Source: Agapanthus africanus
Taxonomy: Eukaryota; Streptophyta; Magnoliopsida; Asparagales; Amaryllidaceae
Length of the DNA stretch: 64,000 nt
Assembly: GCA_030015575.1 (NCBI GenBank)
Contig: CM057346.1
Coordinates: 560,176,315-560,240,314, forward strand
Reading direction: 5' to 3'
In this document: positions 32,601-42,533 of the stretch, one piece after another
Numbering within the stretch: position 1 is the first letter of the stretch
Layout of the letters: every line of letters begins with the position of its first letter
The notes under the pieces: generated by a model
Databases searched by the model: none
The model's input: the letters and a program-made list of their open reading frames with translations, nothing else
Told to the model about the DNA's origin: nothing
Translations under genes and position numbers: made by a program

Positions 32601-34505
32601 AGGGACGACCGGGATCCTTGGCTGCAAGGGGGCCTTGCGATCGCCGCCAGGAGGCGCACCCCTACGGTCAACCAGCATACGCCTCTCCGTTAAGATAATT
32701 GGGCCCATCGCGTGTGCATACCAGGCCACATATGAATTGAGCATCTTAGGGGCACAGCTGGGTTCACTAATGAAGAAATAGGAACATGTGTTAAGCCATA
32801 TAAAATGATGCATCGCATTCTTTATCCCCTCTGGCCCGACCACGGGCGTTTCCAAGAAAGCTTCCATCGGGATCCCTTGATTGTAGCTTGATTGCCGGGC
32901 GAATCGATGTGGGTTATATCTCATAAACATGGCTGTCTCATTCTGCCTAAGCACCAGATAGCCCGGCCGAATGGAGTAGAGGTGGAGGATTTCCCGAGCT
33001 TTCAATACAGAAGCCCCATCTTTGAAGGCATCACGCAGGGGCACCACTGACTTGGTGGTCTCTGAGCCTATGGTTATGACCTTATCCACAAAGGAAACCT
33101 TCGCTCCGACCAGATGTGGACGAAGGAGCAGCCCTCTAGACTCCCGCGGGGCTGGAACCACAATCGAAGCCCCGACCAACCGCATGACTCTCGGCAGTCT
33201 GTATTTCTCAAAGAACGGAGGAGTCTTGTGGGCACCAAACACCCCTCGCACATGCATCTCCATCCAAGAAGTGAAGTAGTGCATCGGGAAGTTAGCAGGC
33301 TGTACCCCAGGCTCACTGGCGTCCGCCGCTACGCTAAGTCCATGGTAAAGGTAAGCCAGCCCGGCGATTCCTACCGATAACTGCAAACCAGCCACCATCC
33401 GATGCGCTGGGTAAAAGACAGAGGGCCGCATGAGGCGTGGGTGCATGGGGAGTGCAAAGTTGCATAGCCACAAGCCTAAGAACCCAATAAAAAAGGTTTC
33501 CTCATCCATGCCTGGGACGGCAATTTCCGAGAAAGCAGAGATGGCAGCGTTGGGGAGATAGAAATCCTTCTGGTCATTTTCCGATACGGGTCGGCGGTCC
33601 AAGCCGAAACCAAAAGGGTCATCAAGCCGAGCGAACTTCTCGCTCTGCTCTGATAGGAACTCCGGGCGAATGAAGCGAGCAATAAAATCTGCGAAACTGA
33701 CGCCCCGGTCGCCCGATTCCAGATGGAGTTCCTCATAGATCTCCAATACCTTCACCAAGCCCGGATACTGATGCTGAATGGCGTTCTCCGGAGTTAAGTC
33801 AAACACCAGCGGCTTGGTGGCAAAGATGTATTCATCAGGAGGAAGCAACTCCTCGTAGTGCTCCCCCCTCATTGGTAGACCCGAAAGTTCAGCAAACTCC
33901 TCTAAGGAGATGGAGACCTCCCTATCTGTCATCAGGAAGGTGTGGGTGGGGATATTCCATTGTTCAATAAAGGCCTTGATCCACCACGTTGGAGGAGAGG
34001 GATACTCGAAAAGCGAAACGTAGATGGCCAAATATAAACCGATCTTCGTTAAATGAGTCCTTTTCGTCGATAAGATGTACCGGGCCCATTGCAAATATCC
34101 TGCGGGTGGTCGCGGGATCAGTCCAATATTGTAGGCCTGTCCCCAAGGGCGTGCTTCACCCTGACAGACTCGCCTCCCCAGAATGTCTATCGCCGGCGGC
34201 GGCTGCACGGGGATGGCACCGATTGCAGGCTGAAGGAGATCATCAGAATTCCAATTTTTAACCTCCACGGCATACTTCACCGGGGGTTCGTCCGCATAAG
34301 GGATCGTAACTATGGGCTCAGAAGGCGAGGCGGAACTGAAGCTGCGACGGCCTTGGATGATCTGGCTGTACCACCTTCCCCACAGGTGGAGCTTTTTGCA
34401 CTCAGGGTCATGATCTTTAATGAGAGCGAACGCCACCCGGTCCACTGGCGAGTGGGGGAACCCTCCTTCCGAACGAACAAAGGAGAAAGACAAGTCGTCA
34501 GACAT
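29700..34505 (-). CDS. Plant-mobile-domain (aminotransferase-like) protein, eight exons, antisense in TAT2
   Basis: Predicted exons, minus strand: 34505-32180, 32099-32019, 31939-31568, 31497-30988, 30915-30811, 30732-30649, 30563-30489, 30409-29700, about 1420 codons in all. Introns are 70-85 bases, all GT-AG and all phase 1; internal exons are all multiples of three. Exon 1 starts MSDDLSFSF and holds a plant mobile domain, with WWIKAFIEQWNIPTHTF at residues 174-190 and ISLEEFAELSGLPMRG at 199-214. It ends with a basic linker (KAGGQKKKKSTLSLD) and the start of a helix. Middle exons are acidic and Ala/Pro/Glu-rich. Exon 8 is a long coiled coil, rich in Ala, Glu, Gln and Arg, ending LIELFKKLPSP. 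The plant mobile domain is known from plant nuclear proteins and from transposons; molecular function here is unknown. Extra antisense ORFs between integrase and 3' LTR are known in Tat-lineage elements. I see no interruption within the exons. Confidence 0.72.
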
Positions 34506-35336
34506 GTTTCCTGTAGAAGGGTAAAAATAACCATTAGTGTTCTAACGCTTGACATTTTAAATCTTATTCCGCACTATGATGTAGTGGGTAGGGAACCAAA
34601 GGGGGACCCACAAAATCTGAATGACGGTACATCATTTAATAAGACAACCCCATCATTAGATAAGACTGTCAATTAATGAAAAGGGTTCCCAAGAGAATAC
34701 ACTCAGTGGTGGGAGATCCCTAGAGAAAAAGAGAAAATCTCCTCTTTTTGAACAAAGCTCTGTCACAGAGTGACATTTGTCAAACTTTGGTCTCAAGGGA
34801 ATAAAAATTTCCTTAAAAAGAGCCTAGCTCTATAATAATGATAAAAAAATCCATCAAAAAAGAAACCTTAACTTCTAAAAAGATTAAAATTTGGGATCTT
34901 AAAGATCCATGAAAACTTCTAAGAGTTCTCCATTTTCAGATCAGAAAAAAAAAATCTACATTTGATCCATGAGCAAAGCTCTGTTCATAGGTTAAAACCC
35001 ATGAACAAGATCTCTGTAGATCTATGAACTTTAAGAGCAAGGATCTGTTGAGGAAACCCAAAAGGGTTTTAGATCAAAGATCTATGAGAGCAGGGCTCTA
35101 TTAATCAACTTTAATTTTATTTTATTTTATTTTTTTTATTAAATACCTAAGATGGTTCTGAACTCTGGAGTTCTTGGGAAGAATCAAGAGCAAGGCTCTG
35201 AAAGTTCTTAAGCAAGAGCAAGGCTCTGAGAATTAAAGTTCTTGAAATGGTAAAGAATTACCAAGGACCAAGGGTCCTATTTATAGGCGCCTGCGCCCCT
35301 TCAATTGACCCCCTTGATCCAACAGCTAGGATCTTG
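34506..35336 (-). promoter_or_regulatory. Upstream region of antisense gene: TATA box and palindrome-rich leader
   Basis: The minus strand has CCTATAAATAGGACC near 35275-35290, a strong TATA match about 770 bases upstream of the ATG. The inferred leader (about 35250-34506) is tiled with interrupted palindromes such as AGAGCAAGGCTCT, AAACCCAAAAGGGTTT, GGATCTTAAAGATCC, AGATCAAAGATCT and CTCTGTCACAGAG. The layout resembles a Tat LTR promoter in reverse, so the promoter may derive from an LTR. Confidence 0.5.
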
Positions 35337-35379
35337 CCACCGTTGCACTCACGTGCGCGCCACGTGAGCGCAACGGTGG
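35337..35379. promoter_or_regulatory. 43-base inverted repeat with two CACGTG sites next to polypurine tract
   Basis: Arms CCACCGTTGC and GCAACGGTGG, with inner arms CTCACGTG and CACGTGAG around CGCGC; only one A/C position fails to pair. The right arm runs into the polypurine tract GGTGGGGGGGCATT (35376-35388). It lies 50-100 bases upstream of the antisense TATA box, so the CACGTG sites could be G-boxes for that gene. Confidence 0.7.
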
Positions 35380-35388
35380 GGGGGCATT

Positions 35389-37725
35389 TGTTCCCCCAAT
35401 CAGAGCAAGGCTCTGTTTGAATTTTAAAATTCAAAATTTTGAAGCAACGCTTCAAATTCCGTGCGTTGCGCACAATGCGCCACGTGTCAGAAGTTGATAC
35501 GTCAACGCAACGCCCGAGGCAGTATCCAATCAGAGCAAGGCTCTCTTAAAAAACAAAAAGTAAAAAGATGCAACGTTCAGTTGCGCAAGCGCTGCGCTGC
35601 GCGACACGTGTCTGCGCAGTTGCGCAAACGCAATTGCGCAAGCAAAGTTGCGCAAGCGCTGCGCTGCGCGACATGTGTCTGCGCAGGTGCGCAATCGCTG
35701 CTGCGCAAGCGCGGCTCCGCGCGACAGGTGTCTGCGCAGCTGCGCAGGCGCGGCGCCGCGCGACACGCGATTGCGCAGCTGCGCAATCGCTGCTACGCAG
35801 GCGCTGCGCCGCGCGACACGTGTCTGCGCAGCTGCGAAAGCGCTGCGCTGCGCGACACGTGTCACGCGCTGGGGAGTTGCGTAAAAACAGAATGAAAATT
35901 TAAGGGAATCTTTTCTGTTCTTGTTAAAACAAGAAGATTTTCCTCTGTAAAACAGGGGCCTTTGGATCAAAGATCCAACGGTGGGGAAAATTTCCCGAAA
36001 TCACTCAGAAAAAGATCTCTTTAACGAATTTAACTAATTTATGGGTACTATAAAAAGGACCCCAGACCCTAATTCAAAAGGGGGAACATCTTGCAAAAAA
36101 AAATAGAGAAGAGAACTCTTGAGAACTCTTGAAGAATACAAAAAAAGGTAAAACCTTTAAAGGAAGAGGAAATTCTCTTATGAACAGATAAATAAATAAA
36201 TAAATAAAATAAATAAATAAATAAAAATAATGCCTTGCACTTTTTATGAACCCTTGGTTCTCTGAAATAAGGAAAAACAAGAAAAGAAGAAAAACTTGTT
36301 TTTTTTCTTTAGATCAGGAGATTAGAAAGTGCTTTGCACTTCTGTTCTTGAATCTAAAAGATTCTCAGTGCTTTGCACAAATGCAATACATTACTTGAAG
36401 AGCCAGGCCCAAATCAAAAAGACCTAACAGGCCAAAATAAATTGCAAAGCAATAAAAGGGCAGAGCCCAAATAAAATTGATGCTCTGCATCCTTTCTGGG
36501 CAAGGCCCAAATAAAAATAAAAATAAATGCAATGCAAAAACAAATAAAATGTGGGACATTTTCAACTGGACTTAGCCCGATCGTGGCCATAAGTCCTTAA
36601 ATTAAATTGACTGAGCAAAATGGCTCTCCTAAATCAATCTACATCCGGTTCGAGGGTACATCTCCGAACTCTTTTGACATCCATCGTTGTAATTCCTCAA
36701 CGACGTCAAAGAGGTGATGGGTCCCAACGACCATACATCAATATGGACTGCGGGGTCCTTAAACCCGTGGACCGAAACGTCCCTAAACTAATATTGGACC
36801 GAAACGTCCCTAAACTAATATCGGACCGAAACGTCCCTAAACTAATGACGGACCGAAACGTCCCTAAACTAATGATGGACCACCACGTCCCTAAACTGGA
36901 ACATGGACCGAAACGTCCTTAAACTAATGATGGACCACCACGTCCCTAAACTGGCGATGGACCACCACGTCCCTAAACTGGAACAATAGAGCCTCCAAAT
37001 GCTCTTTTGCCGGATCTAAACGGTCCTGTTTAAGTGGATCTTAGCCCCAAACATGGCTAACGTATCCTTAAACACTCAAATGAACGATAAAATTCCAAAT
37101 CAACCTTGGTTCAAGGGTACATCTCTGAACTCCTCTGACATCAGCCGTTGTAATCCTTCAACGACGTCAGAGAGGTGACGAGTCCCAACGGCCATATATT
37201 AAATGGATCACCACGTTAAGTTGATCTTAGTCTTAAATCGGACTAACGTATCCTTGACGAACGTTTAAGTTGATCTTAGTCTCAATATGACTAACATATC
37301 CTTAAACTAAAAAACACCAAACCCAAATTTAAGTAAATACGGATTTGGACTAATCCATGTCCTACGGGCGACGGCATTACTCAGTCTCCGTATACAATCC
37401 ACGGGCAACCACAAACAAAACAAACACACACGACACGAAGTGAAATTCTGGAGAAGGAGAAAGTGGCTACCGCGATGCGGTAGTGTAATTAACTGCAGGG
37501 GCTTGCGCCTGCAGGGAAGAGCGTCCCCACAATCAAAAAACCCCTCAAGCGAGGGGGAATCTGACAAAGTCTGCTACATCGGCCGCATCCGTCTAAACCT
37601 CCGATACATGGTGCCATAAATCAACTTGGCATTTTCGGAGAGGTGGACGGATAGCACCAATTAGCATCTGCCCCGAACCTCAGGCGAGACAGCCCAACGT
37701 CTCGGCCGCCGTTCGGAGGGGAACA
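35389..37725 (+). repeat. TAT2 3' LTR
   Basis: Collinear with 15088-17416, including ends TGTTCCCCC and GGGGAACA, C+G-rich array (35590-35870), TATA box (about 36050), GGACCGAAACGTCC array with one extra unit (36768-36985) and U5 hairpins (37467-37556). Differences are mostly in the C+G-rich array and an AAATA microsatellite near 36188-36230. Followed by the target duplication GTCGG at 37726-37730. Confidence 0.92.
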
Positions 37726-39889
37726 GTCGGCTTGAAGAATTTCATGAACTGGGGCACAGTTGTTTGAGGATCTAGGGTCCCAATGAACATGCCCACAGCA
37801 AGGGATTCTTCGATATGCTGTTCGCACTTTGACCATAGGTTTCGCCACCGGATCGCATATTGGACCAAGGTTTCTCTTGACTTTACCTTGGTATTGATTA
37901 ATGCAGTGATCAGGGTGTGCTTGCTTGCGTCTGCGAACCGCTGAGTGAACAGTAGTTCCATCTCTGTGAATGTTCTCACGGAGTCATTTTGGAGCTCCGA
38001 GTACCATTCAAAGGCCGTCTCTGACAGGCTGCCAATGAACTGGCAAAGCAACAGTTTGTCGTCGCCTCCAGTGTTACAACATAGAGCTTTGAACTACACG
38101 ACGTTCTGGTGTGGGTTTCCTGTCCCATTGTACACATGGAACTTGGGGATCGTATATCCCTGCGGGTATTTAATTTGGTCATACTAGCCTGGTTACGGTC
38201 GCCCAGTTCTGACAATTTAGCCAGCCGCTTCATTTGCTTAATGAGCTCTTATTTGTTGAGCTATATAATCATCAAGAGCAGCCTTGGAGATCGTTTCCTC
38301 CTTTACTGCCGATAAGGCCGGAAAAGGATTTGATGTTTCCCCTCTGTCATCCTCGATGATTATCGGCGGATCCTCGGCTGGGGGTTCTGGCTGGATCATC
38401 TTTCCAGCCATATCTTGGAACAAGAGAGCCATCTGCTTTATGTTAGCAGCCTGCTCAGCAGCTTCCTTGTCCTTTCTTTCAAGAACCCCTCGCAGGAACT
38501 CTGTATCGGTCTCCTGCTCCTGGCGCTGTTCGTCTGTTGTGTCCGGGAATTCTTTCTGCCCGATAAGTGCTGCCATTTTGGTCAGCATCTCCTGGAGCTT
38601 TTGTTGTTGATCCTGGGCTTTTATCAGCGACCGAGTTTGCGGTCGATGACCTACAGAAGCACGGCTTTCTTCTTTCCCAGAAGCTATGTAGACCGTATGT
38701 ACGATCATGCCCCCAGACTTAAGAAGTTTAGGTCCATCGCCTTTGGAATTTGCCGCAGGCGGTGGGATTTTCTCCGGCCTCCTCCTTTTGTGGAGGTCAA
38801 AGTTGAAGGAGTCGTTGTAACAGGAACTTATGCAGAAGAAGTCCCTTGCTGTATGATGGAGGGACAGTCTTTCTCTTGTCGAGCCTTCGATTTCTTTGAT
38901 CGATAAGAGTAGTTTTGATCAATCATGGAGTCCTAGACTTTTTGCCAGACCCTGTGAATTTGCGAGGGAGCCGTTGATGGGGGCGCTCCGGCTTTGCCTG
39001 CACTATGGTTTCTGCAGGCGGGGGCGATTTATTTAGCACCGTCATTGGAGAGTTCTTACGTACCCTCTTGAGTAGATCAAAGTTGTTCCCGGTTAGAACT
39101 GCAGCGACAACTTCCACCATTGGAGCTGGTGAGGTAAGTCCATAGGGGGAGTTGCCCCCAGCTTTCCTCACTCGGCGCCAGCGACGACGTCGAGCGTGTC
39201 TTGTAGACGGGATCGCCTCAAATTTGGAAGCGGCTTCTTCGTGCCCCTTACTTTGTTGAGGGGCTGGTGTTGGTGTCAACCTGTTGAAAACTGACATCCT
39301 TGGCAGAGTTAGAGGAGGAACGGCCAATCATTCAAAGACCGATCTTCTGATGGGGGAAATCTTTGACGGTTTCGCCCGTAGCAGGAGGTGGAAGGGCTAT
39401 CCATTTTGGGGCAGCCCTTCAGGTATCACGAGCCTCTTTGCGGGCCCGTTTGGGTTCTTGCCTAGCCTGTTAAAAACTGAGACGTCAGCTTTGGACGACC
39501 CGTTGAGAGAGGCTGTTGTGGTCGCCAGTCAGTCGATGACCGACCTTTTATGAGCTTCCTCTTGCAGTGCTGAGGCGCCGAAACTCACCGGTGGGAACAT
39601 GGTCCCGAAGAATAGTCCAGTAGTGTCTTGCATAACTTGCCTTACTAGCATTGAGAAGATTGAGGCCGTGTTGGGCCCGTAGATCACTCCTCCAGTTGGG
39701 GTGGAGCGAGAGTTGCTGCTGTAAGAGGTGCAGTTAGAAGCCATCGATTTTCTGCACAGGAGCAAGACACCAAGTTTTAGTACCTCAAATCCTAGGGCAA
39801 CCATAGTGAACCGCGATTTTGTTCGCGAAACACGACACACGGAGTATGAAGTGGAAAGAGGAAAAGTTTCCACCGGACGTGCCAGAACC
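37726..39889 (-). pseudogene. TAT1 N-terminal gag region and primer-binding site
   Basis: Right to left: primer-binding site TGGCACGTCCGGTGG (39870-39884), a Pro/Ser-rich N-terminal region with MSVFNRLTPTP near 39280-39300 (the SVFxRL motif of TAT2), a basic and glutamine-rich region with HRPQTRSLIKAQDQQQ (near 38600-38660), and the capsid-like region with FEWYSEL and IRWRNLWSKCEQHIEE ending MKFFKPT at the TAT2 insertion. It matches TAT2 17468-19610 in order. It is broken in several places. Confidence 0.85.
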
Positions 39890-42275
39890 TGTTCACCACC
39901 AAAAACAGAGACGAACCAGGATGGATCGTCTTGCATGAATCTGAGGGCAGATACTATTTGGATTTATCCATCCACCTCTCCGAAAATACCAAGTTGGTTT
40001 ATGGCATCATATATCGGAGGTTTGGACAGGCGCGACCGTTGTAGCAGACTTTAACAGATTCCCCCTCATTTTATGAGGGGTTTTTGATTGTTGGGACGCT
40101 CTTCCCTGCAGGCGCAAGTCCCTGCAGTTAATTATGTTACCACATTGCAATGACCACTTTCTCCTTCTCCAGTAGTTCATTTCGTGCCGTATGTGTTTTT
40201 TGTTTGTTTTGGTTGCCCGTGGATTGTATACGGAGACAGTTTATGTCATCGCCCATAGGGCGCGGGTTAGTCCAAATCCGTATATTTCAGATTTGGTCTT
40301 ATGTTTATTTAAGGACCGTTAATTTGGTTTGAGATTCAGATCAACTTAAATGTGTGAGCATTTGGGCTCAATTTGTTCTTGCTAAGGATGCGTTAGTCTA
40401 ATTTGAGACTAAGATCAACTTAGCAAAATTTTAAGGATCATTTTAATTTAAGATCCAGCAAAATAGCATTTGAGCTCAGCTGCGAGAAAATTTCAGAGAC
40501 TTGGCCAATTTGGGCTAAGTTTACTTAGCCTTTTGTTTTATTCAAAAGTGTTAAGCACTTATTTGGGTTTTGTTTGTTCAGCCCTTTTTTCATATAAAAG
40601 TGCTAAGCACTTCTTTAAGCACTGACGCTCACATGTATGTTATGTGAAGCATTCAGTCATGGGCACTACCCAATAAATATTGAGCACTTTTAGTCATTTT
40701 GACTAAATGTGAAGTGCTAAGCACTTTTTATGGCGTCCACATTAGGTGCACGTGTAGCGCTGGGCGCTGCCCAATCAGTGCTAAGTACTCAGCCATTTTG
40801 GCTGCATACGAAGTGTTAAGCACTTTTATTCAGCGCCCACATGTGTTTCATGTGAGGCGCTGGCCTTCTGTTTTGGACGCCCGCGTGTTTTTCATGTGAG
40901 ACGCTAGGCGCTGTTAAAAGAGGGCGACTACGTGAGGAGCACGTGAGGCGCTAGTCTTTTTCCTTTATTAGAGATTAAATTTCTATTAATGACATTTTGA
41001 CCATTAATGATCACCAAGATCTTCATTTTTTGAAGATCTAGGATCGGTTTTTTAAGAACTAAGTTCTTGATTTGAAAGAACTAACTTCCTGGAGTATTAT
41101 GAACTCCATGTTTTCTATGTTCATGTTTTCAGAGAGGTTAAACCTCTTTTAATGGTTTTTTGACCATTAAGAATCACCAAGATCACTATTTTGAGGATCT
41201 TAGATCGGGTTCTTTAAAGAACTAAGTTCTTGCTTTGGAGGAACTAAGTTCCTGGAGTATTATTTTCTCCACGTTCTTGTATCCATGTTCCCCTCTGAAT
41301 CTTTGATTCTCAAGAACAAGATCTTTCCGATGAGAATTAAATTCTCAACTTGTAGGAGACTTGTCTTGTAGATCTCAGATCCAGAGAAAGAACTAAGTTC
41401 TTGAGAAGAGTTAAACCCTTAGATATGCTATGATAGGTAAAGAAGATGTTTTGATCTCTGTCGTTTCTTTACCTAAGGCTTGAGAGGAGGAAAATCTTCT
41501 TCTTTATTGAGAATTAAATTCTCTGTTGTTTTGAGAGCTTTCTGTATTTTTACAGAAGCTTATGGGGGGTTCCCTCTATCTGAGACTTGAAGTCTCGAAT
41601 CCTTTATATAGTGGAGGGAAATTTGTTAATTAGTTTGAGAAAATCTCTTATTTGAGAAATACCAATTGATTTAATTGGCCTCAAAATTTGCACGGGGTAT
41701 TTTATCCACCATTGGATTTTTGATCCAAGGACTTATGTTTTACAGAATATGATTGGGGAAATATTTCCCCCTATACAGAATTTATTCTGGAAAACGGTGA
41801 TTTTTTAATCACCATTGGATTTTTAATCCAAGACTTCTCTGTTTTACAAAAAGCAATCTTTCTTATTTAGAATTGAGGGAATATATTCCAAAATAGAATT
41901 TTATTCTATAATTGGATTTTAGATCCAACCGAGAGTATCTTTCTTATTTTAGAAAGATTTGGGAAATATTTTCTCCCAATAAAATTTAATTCTGTATTTT
42001 GATGATTTATCATCTTCGTTGGATTTTTGATCCAACGGCTCTGTTTAACAGAGAGTATTGTAGAATTTTAATTCTACCTGGACGCCGGCGCCCACATGTT
42101 ATGCACATGGGCGCTACTTAAGAATTCAATTCTTATAATGGGTATTTATGTGCTTTGCACATTGGCGCCCGTGTGAGGAGCATGTGCGGCGTCATCCTAT
42201 GTAATGAACTCTTCTGTCCTTTGCACATTGGCACCCGCGTGAGGAGCACGTGAGGCGCCACCATAGAAGTTAACA
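39890..42275 (-). repeat. TAT1 5' LTR
   Basis: In element orientation it ends GGTGGTGAACA before the primer-binding site. The other end is set at about 42262-42275 where TEK2 LTR sequence begins; the exact boundary is uncertain. A TATA-like box, minus-strand CTATATAAAGG, is at 41601-41611. The distal 1.8 kb is tiled with palindromes (GAACTAAGTTC, GAGAATTAAATTCTC at 41332, AAGTGCTAAGCACTT) and resembles 3493-5265. U5 hairpins B and C lie at 40050-40160. Confidence 0.8.
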
Positions 42276-42533
42276 AATCTAAATTATTCTTAACTTGTGG
42301 CTACAAAAAGATATATGATGATCTAGATATATGATATATATATATATAATACTAGATTCAAATATATTCAATTTACTGATAAATATCAGATAGAGCACCA
42401 TACTGGGTTTCAGACATGCGGGTTGGATCGAATAACTACCTCTACTATTCGAATCGATCGCAACCCAAAAGAATAAAATAAAGCAAGATTTAAAATACTA
42501 ATTAATATTGTAAGAATGTGCTAGGGTGTTATA
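42276..42533 (-). repeat. TEK2 3' LTR fragment
   Basis: Matches the right end of the TEK2 5' LTR (48064-48130 and 48570-48757), including GGGTTTCAGACATGCGGGTTGG and ATGTGCTAGGGTGTTA. It lacks the MITE present in the 5' copy between these two parts, which shows the MITE is an insertion. Cut on the left by the TAT1 LTR. Confidence 0.8.

Larger units (their letters stand above)
15088..37725 (+). mobile_element. TAT2: near-complete 22.6-kb Tat/Ogre-size element with antisense gene
   Basis: LTRs of 2329 and 2337 bases both begin TGTTCCCC and end GGGGAACA, a perfect 8-base terminal inverted repeat. The element is flanked by GTCGG on both sides (15083-15087 and 37726-37730). Internal order: primer-binding site, gag with SVFxRL repeats, zinc-knuckle-like modules, protease, reverse transcriptase, RNase H, second (archaeal-type) RNase H, integrase, long structured noncoding region, antisense multi-exon gene, polypurine tract. 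The gag-pol text changes frame or is interrupted in about five places; some of these may be the intron or frame changes known for Tat/Ogre elements. By eye the LTRs are about 97-98% identical, so insertion is recent. Confidence 0.92.
12107..42275 (-). mobile_element. TAT1: Tat-lineage element split by TAT2 and cut by ATH1
   Basis: Reading right to left: 5' LTR 39890-about 42275, primer-binding site 39870-39884, N-terminal gag region to 37726, then a 22.6-kb insertion of TAT2 (15088-37725), then late gag, zinc-knuckle-like module and protease from 15087 to about 12112, where ATH1 begins. Continuity across TAT2 is shown by the gag text: MKFFKPT ends at 37726 and TTFHALIDKLAQMDQ follows leftward from 15087, matching KPTTFQALIDKLAQMDQ in the TAT2 gag. 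The pol region and 3' LTR are not present in contiguous form. It is broken in about ten places and is older than TAT2. Confidence 0.85.

Noticed and set aside
3493-42275. Assigning 3493-5265 firmly as the TAT1 3' LTR
   Set aside because: Same family and orientation, but too diverged from 39890-42275 and without clean termini, so kept only as a possibility.
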